A DNA stretch of 64,000 nt. It comes from Myxococcaceae bacterium JPH2. Its GTDB lineage: Bacteria > Myxococcota > Myxococcia > Myxococcales > Myxococcaceae. The stretch lies in assembly GCA_016458225.1 (NCBI GenBank), contig JAEMGR010000002.1:24372-88371 (forward strand), in the 5' to 3' direction. The notes under the pieces were generated by a model. That model searched no databases. It was not told the origin of the DNA and saw only the letters and a list, made by a program, of their open reading frames with translations. This document shows positions 33,256-41,667 of the stretch, one piece after another (position 1 is the stretch's first letter; each line of letters starts with the position of its first letter). A program made the position numbers and the translations under genes.

Positions 33256-36200
33256 CTAGGGCAGTTCCTTCTGCCGCTGCACCAGCTCGGAGCGGAGCTT
33301 GCGGACATTCGCCAGCGTCGACGGGTCGTTGGTGTCTCCCGCGGCGGCCACCTCGTCCGCCAGCTCGTTGTAGCGCATGCACGCGGTGCGGAGGCTGGCG
33401 CAGTCATGGTCGCGCACGAGCTTCATGTAGAGGGCGCTCGTCGCGCTCCACTCACGCTGGAGCGGCGTCTGGTCGCGGCCCTTGTCCTTCTCCTTCGCAC
33501 CGCGCGGCGGCGTGCGCTGCTTGCTTGCCCGACTCGGAGCGCCGCCCCGATGACCTGGGGCCGATTCGCCGTTGCCGTCGTGCGAGGGCTCCAGCGGCGT
33601 CACGAGGCTGTCGTCGTCCAGCGCCTCCTCGGCGGCGGGAGCAGGCGTGGCCGGCTTCGCGTCCGCGGCGGGCTTCGGCTCGGGCGCGATGGCCTTCGCG
33701 TGTCCGGGGGGCGGCGGCACCGTGGGCGTGCGCGGAATCAACGGCTCGGCGGGCGGCGGTGATGGCGCGCGAGCGAAGTCCACCCCGATGAACTGACGCA
33801 GCCCCGGGACAAACGCCAGCGCCGCCGCGGCGGCCCCGAGTCCTCCCACCAGGAGCAAGGTGACGATGACCACGGACCGCCCCTTCCCACCAGGGCGAGT
33901 GGGGCGTGCCGTGCGACGCGTGTGCTCCTGCCGGACTTCCGGCTCGGGGCGCACGGGCATCACCGTGCGGCGCGTCTCGTCGTGGGAAGGCAGCGGAGCG
34001 GGAACGTCGTCCTCTTCCTCTTCTTCCACCACCACGGGCGCCGGGCGGGCCACCACGGCCTTCATCCCCGCGGACGTGTTGCCGCGAGCCGGGAGCCCAG
34101 GAGATGACGCGCGAATCCGACGCGCGCCCGTCTTGGGCCGCGCCTCCTCCGCCTCGACATCCCGAAGGAGCGCCTCATCCAGGACGACGCGAGGTTGCGT
34201 GTCGTCATGGCGTGCGCCACCGCGCGGCAGGTTGAAGCGCGGGTGCGTGTCCACGTCCCCGAGGCGGGCGTCAGCGCCGGCATGTCCCTCGGCGTCGAGG
34301 GGCGTCGCGCTGGGGTCCGAGTGCTCCTCGGCGGGAAGCGCCATCGCCGAGGGCGTGGTCTCCTCCGGCATCACCGGACGCGCGGCGCTCCCCTGCCCCA
34401 CGGACGACATGGCCGAGGACGGCGTGGAGCGAGGCGGAAGTCCCGGCGAGACCGTGGGGACTTGCACCGTCGGCGCCGAATGAGACGACACCGTGCGGGA
34501 GATGCCCGACGCACGCGGCGGCGGGCCCGAGGGCGGATTGGACGCGCCCCCCGAGCGGCCCGCCTCGCTGATGCGCATCTCCAGGGAGGCCGTGCGCCCC
34601 CCTTCAGTCGGGCGCAGGTCCTGGGCGGAAGCACGGCCCCCGTCGCCAGCGCGGAACTCCGGAGCCGCCGCGCGCGCCGTGTCGCTGGTGCGTGGTTCCG
34701 GAGCGGCGGTGCGCGTCGTGTCGCTCGTCCGCGAGTCCTGTGCGCTGCCCCCACGCGCCTCCGACGCGGCGACGCGCGCGAGGTCGCTCGCGCGAAGGTC
34801 CAGGGCACCGCTCACGCGAGGATCCGACGCGGCCGTGCGCGAGGGGTCACTCGCGCGGAAGTCCTGGGCACCGCCGACGCGCGCTTCGGGAGCAGCCGTG
34901 CGCGTCGTGTCGCTCGTGCGCGATTCGGGCGCGGCCGTGCGCGTCGTGTCACTCGACCGGGAGTCCGGTGCGCCACCCGCGCGCACCTCCATCGAGGCCG
35001 AGCGCCCACCCTCGACCCCGCGTGGCTCTGGCGCGGCCGGGCGTCCTGCTTCGCTCGCGCGCATCTCCAGCGCGGTCGGGCGCGTGGCGTTGTCGCTCGG
35101 CCGGAAGTCCGGCACCACGTTGCGAGCCCCATCGCTCGCGCGCAGCTCCAACGCGGTTGGACGCGCGGAGCTGTCGGTGGCGCGAAAGTCCGGCGCGACG
35201 CCTCGCGGCTCCGTCGTGATCTCACGAGGCGGCGGGGGCAGCGCCTCATCCTCGTCATCCGCCAGCGGCCCGTCAGGCAGCGGCGGAGGAACCATGAAGG
35301 GCTCCTCGGGCTCTGACTCCAACTGAGCGGCCGCGATGGGCGGCAACGGCGGCGTCAGCGGCTGAGGAACGCGATAGGCCTCGGCGGGCAGCACCACCGC
35401 CGGCACCTCACGCGTCGAGGAGGGAGGACGAACTCCCGGCGCGGTATCGCTCGCGCCAGGACGGCTGATGGCGCCAGGCTCCGGTTGGAGCGCGGGCGCC
35501 GAACGCACCTCGGGCCGCTCCAGCGCTTCGGGCCGCACCTCGACGGATGGCACCGTGTTCTCCGTGGTGCCTCGCCGCGCTCGCACGCGCGCCTCTTCCT
35601 CCAGCTGCTCCACGGGAAAGGCGGGGCGCGTGGTGTCGTCCACCATCACGCCCGGACGCGTCTCGCCATCGTCGCGTCCTGCGCCATCGCCCTCACGGCT
35701 TCGCGGCGTGGGATGGAACGAGAGCGGCTCCACGGGGCCATCCAGCCGGATGGTCTTCGGCGGGAGCATGGGCGTCATCGGACGCGACGGCGCGCCCTCC
35801 GCTCCGCGCGCCTCGGCGCCCATCATGCGCGGCACGTCCTTGAGGCTCGCCAGCAAGCGCCGCTCGGACACGAAGTCCGCCGCGAAGAGGTCGCGCATGA
35901 AGCGGCTGACGCTCTCCGGCCCCGCGCTCGCGTCAATCTCCATCAAGCACGTCTGCAGCCGCCCCCGGAACTCCTCGGCGGTCTGGAAGCGCTGCGCCGG
36001 GTCCACCGCCAGCGCCTTGGCCACCAACTGCACCACCGACGACGGCGTCAGCGGCTCCACCTCGTTGAGCGCAGCCACCTTGGGGTTGGCCACCGCCGAC
36101 ATCAACTCACCGGGAGGCACCGCGTCGAAGGGGTTCTTCCCCGAGACGAGCTCGTAGAGGCACAGCCCCACCGCGTACAGGTCGCTGCGGCGGTCCACCG

Positions 36201-36831
36201 GCTGGTGCCGGGCCTGCTCGGGCGACATGTAGAGGAACTTGCCCAGGATGATGCTCGGGTTCGTCTTCGCGGCGGACAGCCGACTCTTGGCCAGCCCGAA
36301 GTCGATGACCTTCACCTCCCCCTCGTAGGAGATGAGGATGTTCTGCGGCGAGATGTCCCGGTGGACGAGCTTCAGCTCCTTCTCGTCGTCATCCCGCTTG
36401 CGATGCGCGTACGCGAGCGCGTCCAGCACCCGCCCCATCACGTACAGGATGAACGTGAGCGGCAGCGGCGACTGCCGGTCCCTGACGCGCGCGGCCACCT
36501 TGCGCAGGTCCTTTCCGTCCACGTACTCGAGGGCCATGTAGGCCTCGACGTCGTGGAGGCCCATGTCCAGCACCTGCGCGATGGAGCCGTGACTGAGCTT
36601 CACCAGGGTGCGCGCTTCTCCCACGAAGCGCTCCACGAACTCCGGGTCCGCCGCGAGCTGGGGGAGGATCTTCTTGATGACGCAGAGCTTCTCGAAGCCC
36701 TGCGCCCCCTCCAGGCGCGCGAGGTAGATTTCCCCCATCCCACCGGTGGCCAGGTGCGACAGGAGCGTGTACCGGCCAAAGGGCTGCGGCCGGAAGGGGC
36801 GCAGTCGGGCGGGCTGGGAGGAGGAGTTCAT
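33256..36831 (-). CDS. Receptor-type serine/threonine protein kinase with degenerate repeat linker
   Basis: The 1191-aa protein has a kinase domain at about residues 18-290: GGMGEIYLARL (Gly loop), VIKKIL (Lys), VHRDISPQN (catalytic loop; the common HRDLKPxN is HRDISPQN, as in many myxobacterial kinases), VIDFGLAKS and YMSPEQARH. A long Pro/Ala/Arg-rich linker follows, containing a 13-residue degenerate repeat (see the repeat entry). One membrane span lies near residues 985-1010 (VVIVTLLLVGGLGAAAAALAFV). The last 180 residues are extracytoplasmic with a Pro-rich stalk and a small helical C-terminus. This places the kinase in the cytoplasm and a small sensor outside. It sits 85 bp from the FHA-GAF-cyclase gene, a possible phospho-target reader. 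Confidence 0.92.
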   Translation of the reverse strand: MNSSSQPARLRPFRPQPFGRYTLLSHLATGGMGEIYLARLEGAQGFEKLCVIKKILPQLAADPEFVERFVGEARTLVKLSHGSIAQVLDMGLHDVEAYMALEYVDGKDLRKVAARVRDRQSPLPLTFILYVMGRVLDALAYAHRKRDDDEKELKLVHRDISPQNILISYEGEVKVIDFGLAKSRLSAAKTNPSIILGKFLYMSPEQARHQPVDRRSDLYAVGLCLYELVSGKNPFDAVPPGELMSAVANPKVAALNEVEPLTPSSVVQLVAKALAVDPAQRFQTAEEFRGRLQTCLMEIDASAGPESVSRFMRDLFAADFVSERRLLASLKDVPRMMGAEARGAEGAPSRPMTPMLPPKTIRLDGPVEPLSFHPTPRSREGDGAGRDDGETRPGVMVDDTTRPAFPVEQLEEEARVRARRGTTENTVPSVEVRPEALERPEVRSAPALQPEPGAISRPGASDTAPGVRPPSSTREVPAVVLPAEAYRVPQPLTPPLPPIAAAQLESEPEEPFMVPPPLPDGPLADDEDEALPPPPREITTEPRGVAPDFRATDSSARPTALELRASDGARNVVPDFRPSDNATRPTALEMRASEAGRPAAPEPRGVEGGRSASMEVRAGGAPDSRSSDTTRTAAPESRTSDTTRTAAPEARVGGAQDFRASDPSRTAASDPRVSGALDLRASDLARVAASEARGGSAQDSRTSDTTRTAAPEPRTSDTARAAAPEFRAGDGGRASAQDLRPTEGGRTASLEMRISEAGRSGGASNPPSGPPPRASGISRTVSSHSAPTVQVPTVSPGLPPRSTPSSAMSSVGQGSAARPVMPEETTPSAMALPAEEHSDPSATPLDAEGHAGADARLGDVDTHPRFNLPRGGARHDDTQPRVVLDEALLRDVEAEEARPKTGARRIRASSPGLPARGNTSAGMKAVVARPAPVVVEEEEEDDVPAPLPSHDETRRTVMPVRPEPEVRQEHTRRTARPTRPGGKGRSVVIVTLLLVGGLGAAAAALAFVPGLRQFIGVDFARAPSPPPAEPLIPRTPTVPPPPGHAKAIAPEPKPAADAKPATPAPAAEEALDDDSLVTPLEPSHDGNGESAPGHRGGAPSRASKQRTPPRGAKEKDKGRDQTPLQREWSATSALYMKLVRDHDCASLRTACMRYNELADEVAAAGDTNDPSTLANVRKLRSELVQRQKELP
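34560..35205 (-). repeat. Degenerate tandem repeat inside the kinase linker
   Basis: About 215 residues of the kinase linker are built of near-copies of a 13-residue unit, best seen as SRTSDTTRTAAPE, with variants such as FRASDPSRTAAS and LRASDLARVAAS. Each unit holds an Arg-x-Ser-Asp core and Thr/Ser next to basic residues. The DNA shows the same periodicity. The unit is a candidate phosphorylation ladder or flexible tether. Confidence 0.7.
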
Positions 36832-36916
36832 GCGGGGCGGGGATGCACCACGGGGACGCCATTGAACCCCGTCCCGGCCCCCGCCATCAACCGGTCAACC
36901 TGCCGGAGGGGTCCAC

Positions 36917-38608
36917 TCACCGGACGCCGGGGTTGGTCAGCGAGCCCATGTCCTCGTCGATGACCTCGAAAACCGCCACCTTGTCCTTGGGGGGGCGCAC
37001 CACCCGCTCGCCCAAAGGCAGGACGTCGAAGCGCGCCCCGGTGGCCGCCAGGACCTTGCCCGTCATGAGCACCTGCCACGGATTGGCCGTGCTCGCGAGC
37101 CACCCCGCCACGCCCATGCCGTCTCCCACCGCCGTGTAGTCCTGCCGGTGCTCGGGGCCGATCATCCCCACCAGCGCGCGAGTGGTATGCATGCCGATGC
37201 GCAGCTCGCAGCGCTCCTCGGCGGGCTTGCGCGACATGCCGCGCTCCCAGTCCGCGCGCAGGGCCAGCGCCGCGCGCACCGCACGCACCGCGTCCTCTCC
37301 CTGCGCGACGGGCACGCCGAAGAGCGCGCGGAACGTCTCGCCCTGGAAGCCCTCCACCGTCGCGCCGAAGCTGAACACGATGCCGCTCATGCGCGAGTGG
37401 AAGTCCGAGAGCAGCTGCGTGGCCCGCGCCGCGCCCAGCTTCGCGGCCATGGCGTTGAACCCCACCAACTCCGCGTGGAGCACCGTGACGGTGCGCTCCT
37501 CCAGGCCCGGGAGGCGTCCGTTGTTGCGCTGCGCCTCGACCGCGCGGCGCTCGGCGATTTCAGGCGGATGGAAGCGCTCCAGGGTGCGGCGCAGCCGGTC
37601 CGGGCCCGAGCCCTCGCGCACGTTGAAGCGCTGCACCCCGCTGGCCACCAGGTGCGCCACCGCCGTGCACGCATCCAGCATGACCTCCAGGCTCGTGTCT
37701 CCCTCGCCGGGCGTGTTGACGTAGAGCACGCCCAGGAAGGGCGGCTCGGCGCCGATGGGGATGCACAGCACGCGGTCCACGCCATAGAGGATGACGCTCT
37801 CGCGGCTGGCGAAGCGGCGGTCGTCGCGCACGTCTCCCAGCGCGAGCGCGCGGCCCTGGCGCAGCGCCTCGTCCACGACGGCGTCCGACACGGGCACTTC
37901 GCCCTTGGCGAGCCGGCCCCGGTGACGCACGGCGGCGGGCACCAACGGCCCCGTGGCGTGCTTGAGCAGCACCACGGCGGTGGTCGCCTCCGTGCGCTCC
38001 AGCACCCGGTCCATGGTGGCTTCGAGGAACGAGGTCAGCGTGCGCGCGGACGCGAGCGCCTCGGCGGTGTGAAACAACAACACCAATGTTTCATACGCGA
38101 CCCGCGGCGCGGCCTGCATCGCGGGCCCCACCGGCGAGGCCTGCGAGAAGGTGTCGTCGAACGGCAGCGGGTTCACGTTGTCCAGCAGGCGCAGGACGTC
38201 CGCGTCCTTCACGGCCTTGGCGAGGAGGACGGCGGGCGACACGTCGGTGCCGTGCCCGAAGCGCACCACCCCGCCCGCGCCCAGGTCCACCATCTCCGTG
38301 GCGGCGCTCTCCACCGTGTGCGGCTGGCGCACCGCGAGCGTGTTCTCCCCGAGCGCGACGGTGTCTCCCGCCATCAACGCCTTCGAGCCCTGGAGGGGCG
38401 CGCCGTTGACGCGGCTGCCGTTGCGGCTGCTCAGGTCCTCGATGCGCAGCGCATCGCCTTCGACGAACAGCCGCGCGTGACGGCGCGACACGAGGTCGCC
38501 GCCCAGGACGATGTCGTTCTCGTCCGCGCGACCGAGGCTCGTGGCGCCCTCGGGCAGATCGTACGACGTGTCGAAATAGCCCGGCCCGTTGATGATGATC
38601 TGCCACAT
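36917..38608 (-). CDS. FHA-GAF protein with degenerate adenylate/guanylate cyclase domain
   Basis: The 563-aa product has an FHA domain (about residues 1-95: LGRADENDIVLGGDLVSRRHARL and SSRNGSRVNG), which reads phosphothreonine; a GAF sensor (about 175-335: VLCIPIGAEPPFLGVLYVNT); and a class III nucleotide cyclase domain (about 375-520: VTVLHAELVGFNAMA and VEGFQGETFRALFG). Both metal-binding Asp positions are Glu here (AEL and GET), so catalysis is doubtful. I used the ATG at 38608 (MWQIIINGPG) because the FHA fold starts there; an ATG 24 nt upstream is possible. It lies 85 bp upstream of the kinase gene on the same strand; it may bind the autophosphorylated kinase through the FHA domain. Confidence 0.82.
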   Translation of the reverse strand: MWQIIINGPGYFDTSYDLPEGATSLGRADENDIVLGGDLVSRRHARLFVEGDALRIEDLSSRNGSRVNGAPLQGSKALMAGDTVALGENTLAVRQPHTVESAATEMVDLGAGGVVRFGHGTDVSPAVLLAKAVKDADVLRLLDNVNPLPFDDTFSQASPVGPAMQAAPRVAYETLVLLFHTAEALASARTLTSFLEATMDRVLERTEATTAVVLLKHATGPLVPAAVRHRGRLAKGEVPVSDAVVDEALRQGRALALGDVRDDRRFASRESVILYGVDRVLCIPIGAEPPFLGVLYVNTPGEGDTSLEVMLDACTAVAHLVASGVQRFNVREGSGPDRLRRTLERFHPPEIAERRAVEAQRNNGRLPGLEERTVTVLHAELVGFNAMAAKLGAARATQLLSDFHSRMSGIVFSFGATVEGFQGETFRALFGVPVAQGEDAVRAVRAALALRADWERGMSRKPAEERCELRIGMHTTRALVGMIGPEHRQDYTAVGDGMGVAGWLASTANPWQVLMTGKVLAATGARFDVLPLGERVVRPPKDKVAVFEVIDEDMGSLTNPGVR

Positions 38609-38756
38609 CGAAGCCGGGACGTTACACGACATTCCCCCGTATCAGAGAGGCCGCGAGCAAACTGTCACCGGTCCCCGCGTCCGGGCCGTCGCTTCCGCGC
38701 CGCGTCATGGACGCCGCCCCACTCCCAGGTCCGGGGTCACCCCAGTCCCGACAGGC

Positions 38757-39278
38757 TCAGCGCGGCCGGAAGATGAAGAGCGATTCACCCCGGAGCACCG
38801 CGCGGAAGGTGGCCAGAGGGCGGGTGGCGGGGCCTCGCAGCACGTGCCCATCGAGCCCGAAGCGCGAGCCATGACACGGGCACTCCAGGACGGCCGCCTC
38901 GGCGTCCCAGGCCACCAGACACGCGCCATGGGTGCAGGTGCGCCAGACCGCTGACACACACTCCGGCGGGGTCCGCACCACCACCACGTCCAGCAGGGCC
39001 TGGGGGAGGTGCACCACCGCCTGTCCCCCCGGCTCGCGCAGCGCGGGGTGGTCCGCGAGCGGCACCTCCACCCAACCGTCCTCCGGAGTCCCGGGCTCGG
39101 TGGAGGCACCACATGCGCCCTCGGGAACTTCGAGGACCGCGGCGTCCCGCCACTCCCTGCCGCACCCCGCGCCGAGGACGGCGAGGGCACAGGTGCCGCG
39201 CCAGAGACTGCCCAGCGCGGCGCGCCGGTCCACCTCGCGAGGAGGGAGGACCGGCGGGAGCAGCGGGATGCGACTCAC
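38757..39278 (-). CDS. Exported Rieske [2Fe-2S] protein in a B12-riboswitch operon
   Basis: The 173-aa product has the two Rieske motifs in the last third: CTHGACLVAW (C-x-H) and, 15 residues on, CPCHGSRFGLDGHVLRGPA (C-x2-H). The N-terminus has a twin-arginine-like signal, VDRRAALGSLWRG, followed by a hydrophobic stretch and Cys in GAGC, consistent with Tat export of a folded cluster protein. The GTG at 39278 overlaps the stop of the surface-protein gene by 4 nt, so the two are coupled. It is the last gene of the operon that starts below cobalamin riboswitch 1. A role in redox handling of corrinoids or electron delivery in the envelope is inferred from position only. Confidence 0.78.
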   Translation of the reverse strand: MSRIPLLPPVLPPREVDRRAALGSLWRGTCALAVLGAGCGREWRDAAVLEVPEGACGASTEPGTPEDGWVEVPLADHPALREPGGQAVVHLPQALLDVVVVRTPPECVSAVWRTCTHGACLVAWDAEAAVLECPCHGSRFGLDGHVLRGPATRPLATFRAVLRGESLFIFRPR

Positions 39279-39988
39279 GGCGAGGTCCCGCTCAGCGACT
39301 CGCCATGCACCACCGCGACGGCGTCCAGGTCGAAGCCCCCGGACGTGCCGCCGTACTTGTTGGTTCCCGTGTCCGTGATGCGCACGAAGCGCGCGCGCTT
39401 CAGTCCCACCGTGGCGAGGTCGAAGCCGTCACCGCCCGCGACCGCCGGGTCCGTGGGGCTCACGCCGTTGGTGGGGTCGGACAGCACGGGCCGCACCCCC
39501 GCGCAGCCCGGATAGCCCCCGGCCGCGTCGGTGAAGGCGCAGGGGAACGCGGTCCACTTCACGCCGTCCTCGCTCACCGCCACCTCGCCCGTCTCCGCGT
39601 ACGTGGCGCCGTTGCCGACGAGGAAGGGGTTCTCGAAGACGAGGAAGTCCACCCCAGGCCCGTCCACCACGCCCACGTCCGTGAAGCGCAGGACGATGGA
39701 CCCGCCCTTGCCGAGCGAGAGCACGTCGAGCGACCCGTTGCTGTCGCCCGCGCCGCGAGGAGGACCGAGCACCACGTCGGGGAACCGGTCCTGCCCGAAG
39801 CCGGCCGTCTCCCCGGGCTGGAAGGACACCACGCTATCGACGAACGGATCCGCCGGACGCGTGCCCGCGTCGGGGTCGGTGCCGCCATCGGGTGAGGGCA
39901 CGGAGGGCTCGTCACCGCACGCGGACAGCGCGAGCAGCGCGAGCATCAGCGCCCCCCAGGGCGCGCGAGGACAGGCGTGAGGACTCAT
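39275..39988 (-). CDS. Secreted/surface lipoprotein, second gene of riboswitch-1 operon
   Basis: The 237-aa product has a clean lipobox L-S-A-C (Cys24) after a hydrophobic signal, then an acidic linker with DGGTDPDAGT, then a beta-rich domain: VVLGPPRGAGDSNGSLDVLS, LGKGGSIVLRFTDVG, DFLVFENPFLV and RFVRITDTGTNKYGGTSGGF. This pattern occurs in the 'cell surface protein' family seen in loci with TonB receptors and cobalamin riboswitches (recalled from memory). The ATG at 39988 overlaps the stop of the propeller-like gene by 4 nt (ATGA). The product is likely outer-membrane-anchored and exposed. A corrinoid-capture or structural role is inferred. Confidence 0.65.
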   Translation of the reverse strand: MSPHACPRAPWGALMLALLALSACGDEPSVPSPDGGTDPDAGTRPADPFVDSVVSFQPGETAGFGQDRFPDVVLGPPRGAGDSNGSLDVLSLGKGGSIVLRFTDVGVVDGPGVDFLVFENPFLVGNGATYAETGEVAVSEDGVKWTAFPCAFTDAAGGYPGCAGVRPVLSDPTNGVSPTDPAVAGGDGFDLATVGLKRARFVRITDTGTNKYGGTSGGFDLDAVAVVHGESLSGTSP

Positions 39989-41259
39989 GGCGCGGTCTGT
40001 CGGATGCGCACGAGGCGGCTGCCCTGCTTGTCCTGGAGCCCCACCAGCAGGTCCGACCCGAGCGAGGACAGGAAGCTCACGGACGTGCACTGGTTCGGGA
40101 ACACGAGCACCGCGGTGCGCGCGCCCACGCTGACCGGCGCGCTGCCCGTCAGGCCCGGCAGCAGCGGGATGCGGGACACGTCCGTGCCCTCGTAGCCGTG
40201 AGCGCCCCAGCCACCGCGCAGCACCGCCACGCCACTGCCGAACGACGCGGCGTTGGCGAAGTCACTGCCCACGTCGATCTTCGGCTCGGCGGTGAGCGTC
40301 ACCGGCTTGCCCGAGGAGCGCGCCTCCGCCAGCTTCGCGGGCGACACCGCGTAGACGACGTTCGCGTAGGTGTCCTTGTCGGAGAAGCCCAGCATCGCGA
40401 TGCCGTTGTCGGCCACGGCCGTGAAGCCGCTGCCACCCACGGCGGCCGGGAAGTCGACGACCTTCACCGCGCGCGGCGGCTTCTGCGACGTCTCCAGCGC
40501 GTAGACGCCCAGGCCACCCGAGGCCGTGGCGAGCCCACCGCCGTTGATGAGGAATACATCGGGCGTGGCCGCCACGGTGTAGTTCGCGGGCGCGGCGAAG
40601 TACGCCGAGTCCGCCGGCTTCGCCACGTCATACAGCACGACGGTGCCGGGGAAGTCCTTGCCCGACTTGGTGTAGCCGCTGAGCACGCGAGCACCATCCG
40701 TCACCACGTAGCCGCCGATGAACACCGGGTCGCTGGCCACGCGGTCCTCGGACGTCACGACGTTGAAGAGGCCCGCCGCGCCAAGCTGCAGCGACGGCCA
40801 CGTGCCCAGCGTGTACAGGGACGCGTTCTTGTCGGAGCCGCGCAGGGCGTAGAGCGAGTACGTGGGGCCCGGCGTCGCGGCCACCGCCGTCACGCCCGTG
40901 GGCAGCGGCACGGACTCCGCGACGGTGAAGCCCGTCTGGAGCTTGAGCGCGCCCAGCTTCGCGTCCACCAGCGCGTTGGCGCAGGGGTCCGTCCCCGCGT
41001 CCGTCCCGGCATCCACCGGGTTCGTGCCCGCGTCGGTCCCCGCGTCCACGGTCTCGCCATGCACATCCTTGGCGACGCACTTCTGGGCCTCGCACGTCCA
41101 GAGCTGGCCCTGCGGCGCGGAGCCCTGGTCGCGACAGTCGAACTCGTCGCGGCACTCCACGTTGTCGCAGCCCACGCCCCACAGCGTCATCGCGAGCACC
41201 GTGGCCACCAGGCCCACCGGCCGGTTCCACGTCCCCGCGCGCTTCATGTCCGTCGTCAT
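39985..41259 (-). CDS. Beta-propeller-like lipoprotein, first gene after cobalamin riboswitch 1
   Basis: The 424-aa product has a signal peptide ending at Cys31 (weak lipobox G-V-G-C), a short Cys-rich stretch (CRDEFDCRDQG), a linker of DAGTDAGT repeats, and then a beta-rich body of about 320 residues with blade-like units such as YSLYALRGSDKNASLYTL, VVLYDVAKPADSAYF and LGVYALETSQKPPRA. I read it as a propeller-type lipoprotein, but the blade count is not proven. The ATG at 41259 has a GAGGAC site 5 nt upstream; the leader upstream holds riboswitch 1. By analogy with BtuG (a propeller lipoprotein that captures B12 at the cell surface in Bacteroides) it may bind corrinoids. Confidence 0.65.
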   Translation of the reverse strand: MTTDMKRAGTWNRPVGLVATVLAMTLWGVGCDNVECRDEFDCRDQGSAPQGQLWTCEAQKCVAKDVHGETVDAGTDAGTNPVDAGTDAGTDPCANALVDAKLGALKLQTGFTVAESVPLPTGVTAVAATPGPTYSLYALRGSDKNASLYTLGTWPSLQLGAAGLFNVVTSEDRVASDPVFIGGYVVTDGARVLSGYTKSGKDFPGTVVLYDVAKPADSAYFAAPANYTVAATPDVFLINGGGLATASGGLGVYALETSQKPPRAVKVVDFPAAVGGSGFTAVADNGIAMLGFSDKDTYANVVYAVSPAKLAEARSSGKPVTLTAEPKIDVGSDFANAASFGSGVAVLRGGWGAHGYEGTDVSRIPLLPGLTGSAPVSVGARTAVLVFPNQCTSVSFLSSLGSDLLVGLQDKQGSRLVRIRQTAP

Positions 41260-41412
41260 CGCGTCCTCTGTCCTCTCCGCCCCCACGGGCGGGCTGGGAC
41301 TCCGAACGAGCAGACGGACGCAGGCGGTCTCCGGGCGCGAGCCGCACACCGGAAGACGCCTCCGCCGCCCCCCCTCGGAGGCTCCGGTCTGTGGCCGTGC
41401 CAAGCAGGCACG

Positions 41413-41612
41413 GGTCATCGGCAGGTCTTCGGACTCGCAGGCGCGGGCACCTCGCTTCGAGGCGCCCCTCTACTGGCCGTCGCTTCCCAGCCCACCCTTG
41501 GGCCAGTGCTTGCTTGGACGGCGTTCGTTCCTGCTCACCGCTGCGGGGCAGTCCCGGATTTCCACCGGATTCCCTGGCGTCTCCACAACCTCGCGGAGAC
41601 ACCGACGACGTC
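41413..41612 (-). ncRNA. Cobalamin riboswitch 1
   Basis: On the minus strand the leader contains the conserved cobalamin-riboswitch blocks in order: CAGGGAATCCGGTGG, AAATCCGGGACTGCCCCGC and AGCGGT, then, after a variable middle part, the B12-box sequence GTCCGAAGACCTGCC. This is the same arrangement as in the E. coli btuB leader. It lies 55 bp past the stop of the btuC-like gene and about 155 nt before the first propeller-lipoprotein gene. Binding of adenosylcobalamin normally turns such genes off. Ends are approximate. Confidence 0.92.
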
Positions 41613-41667
41613 GGCGGGAGTATGGCGGGCGGCGGGCATTGTCAATGCTCCGGCCTGCCCCCGGTCA

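Noticed and set aside
38589..38954. A + strand frame over the FHA/Rieske gap
   Set aside because: Antisense to the Rieske gene and the FHA start; low complexity.
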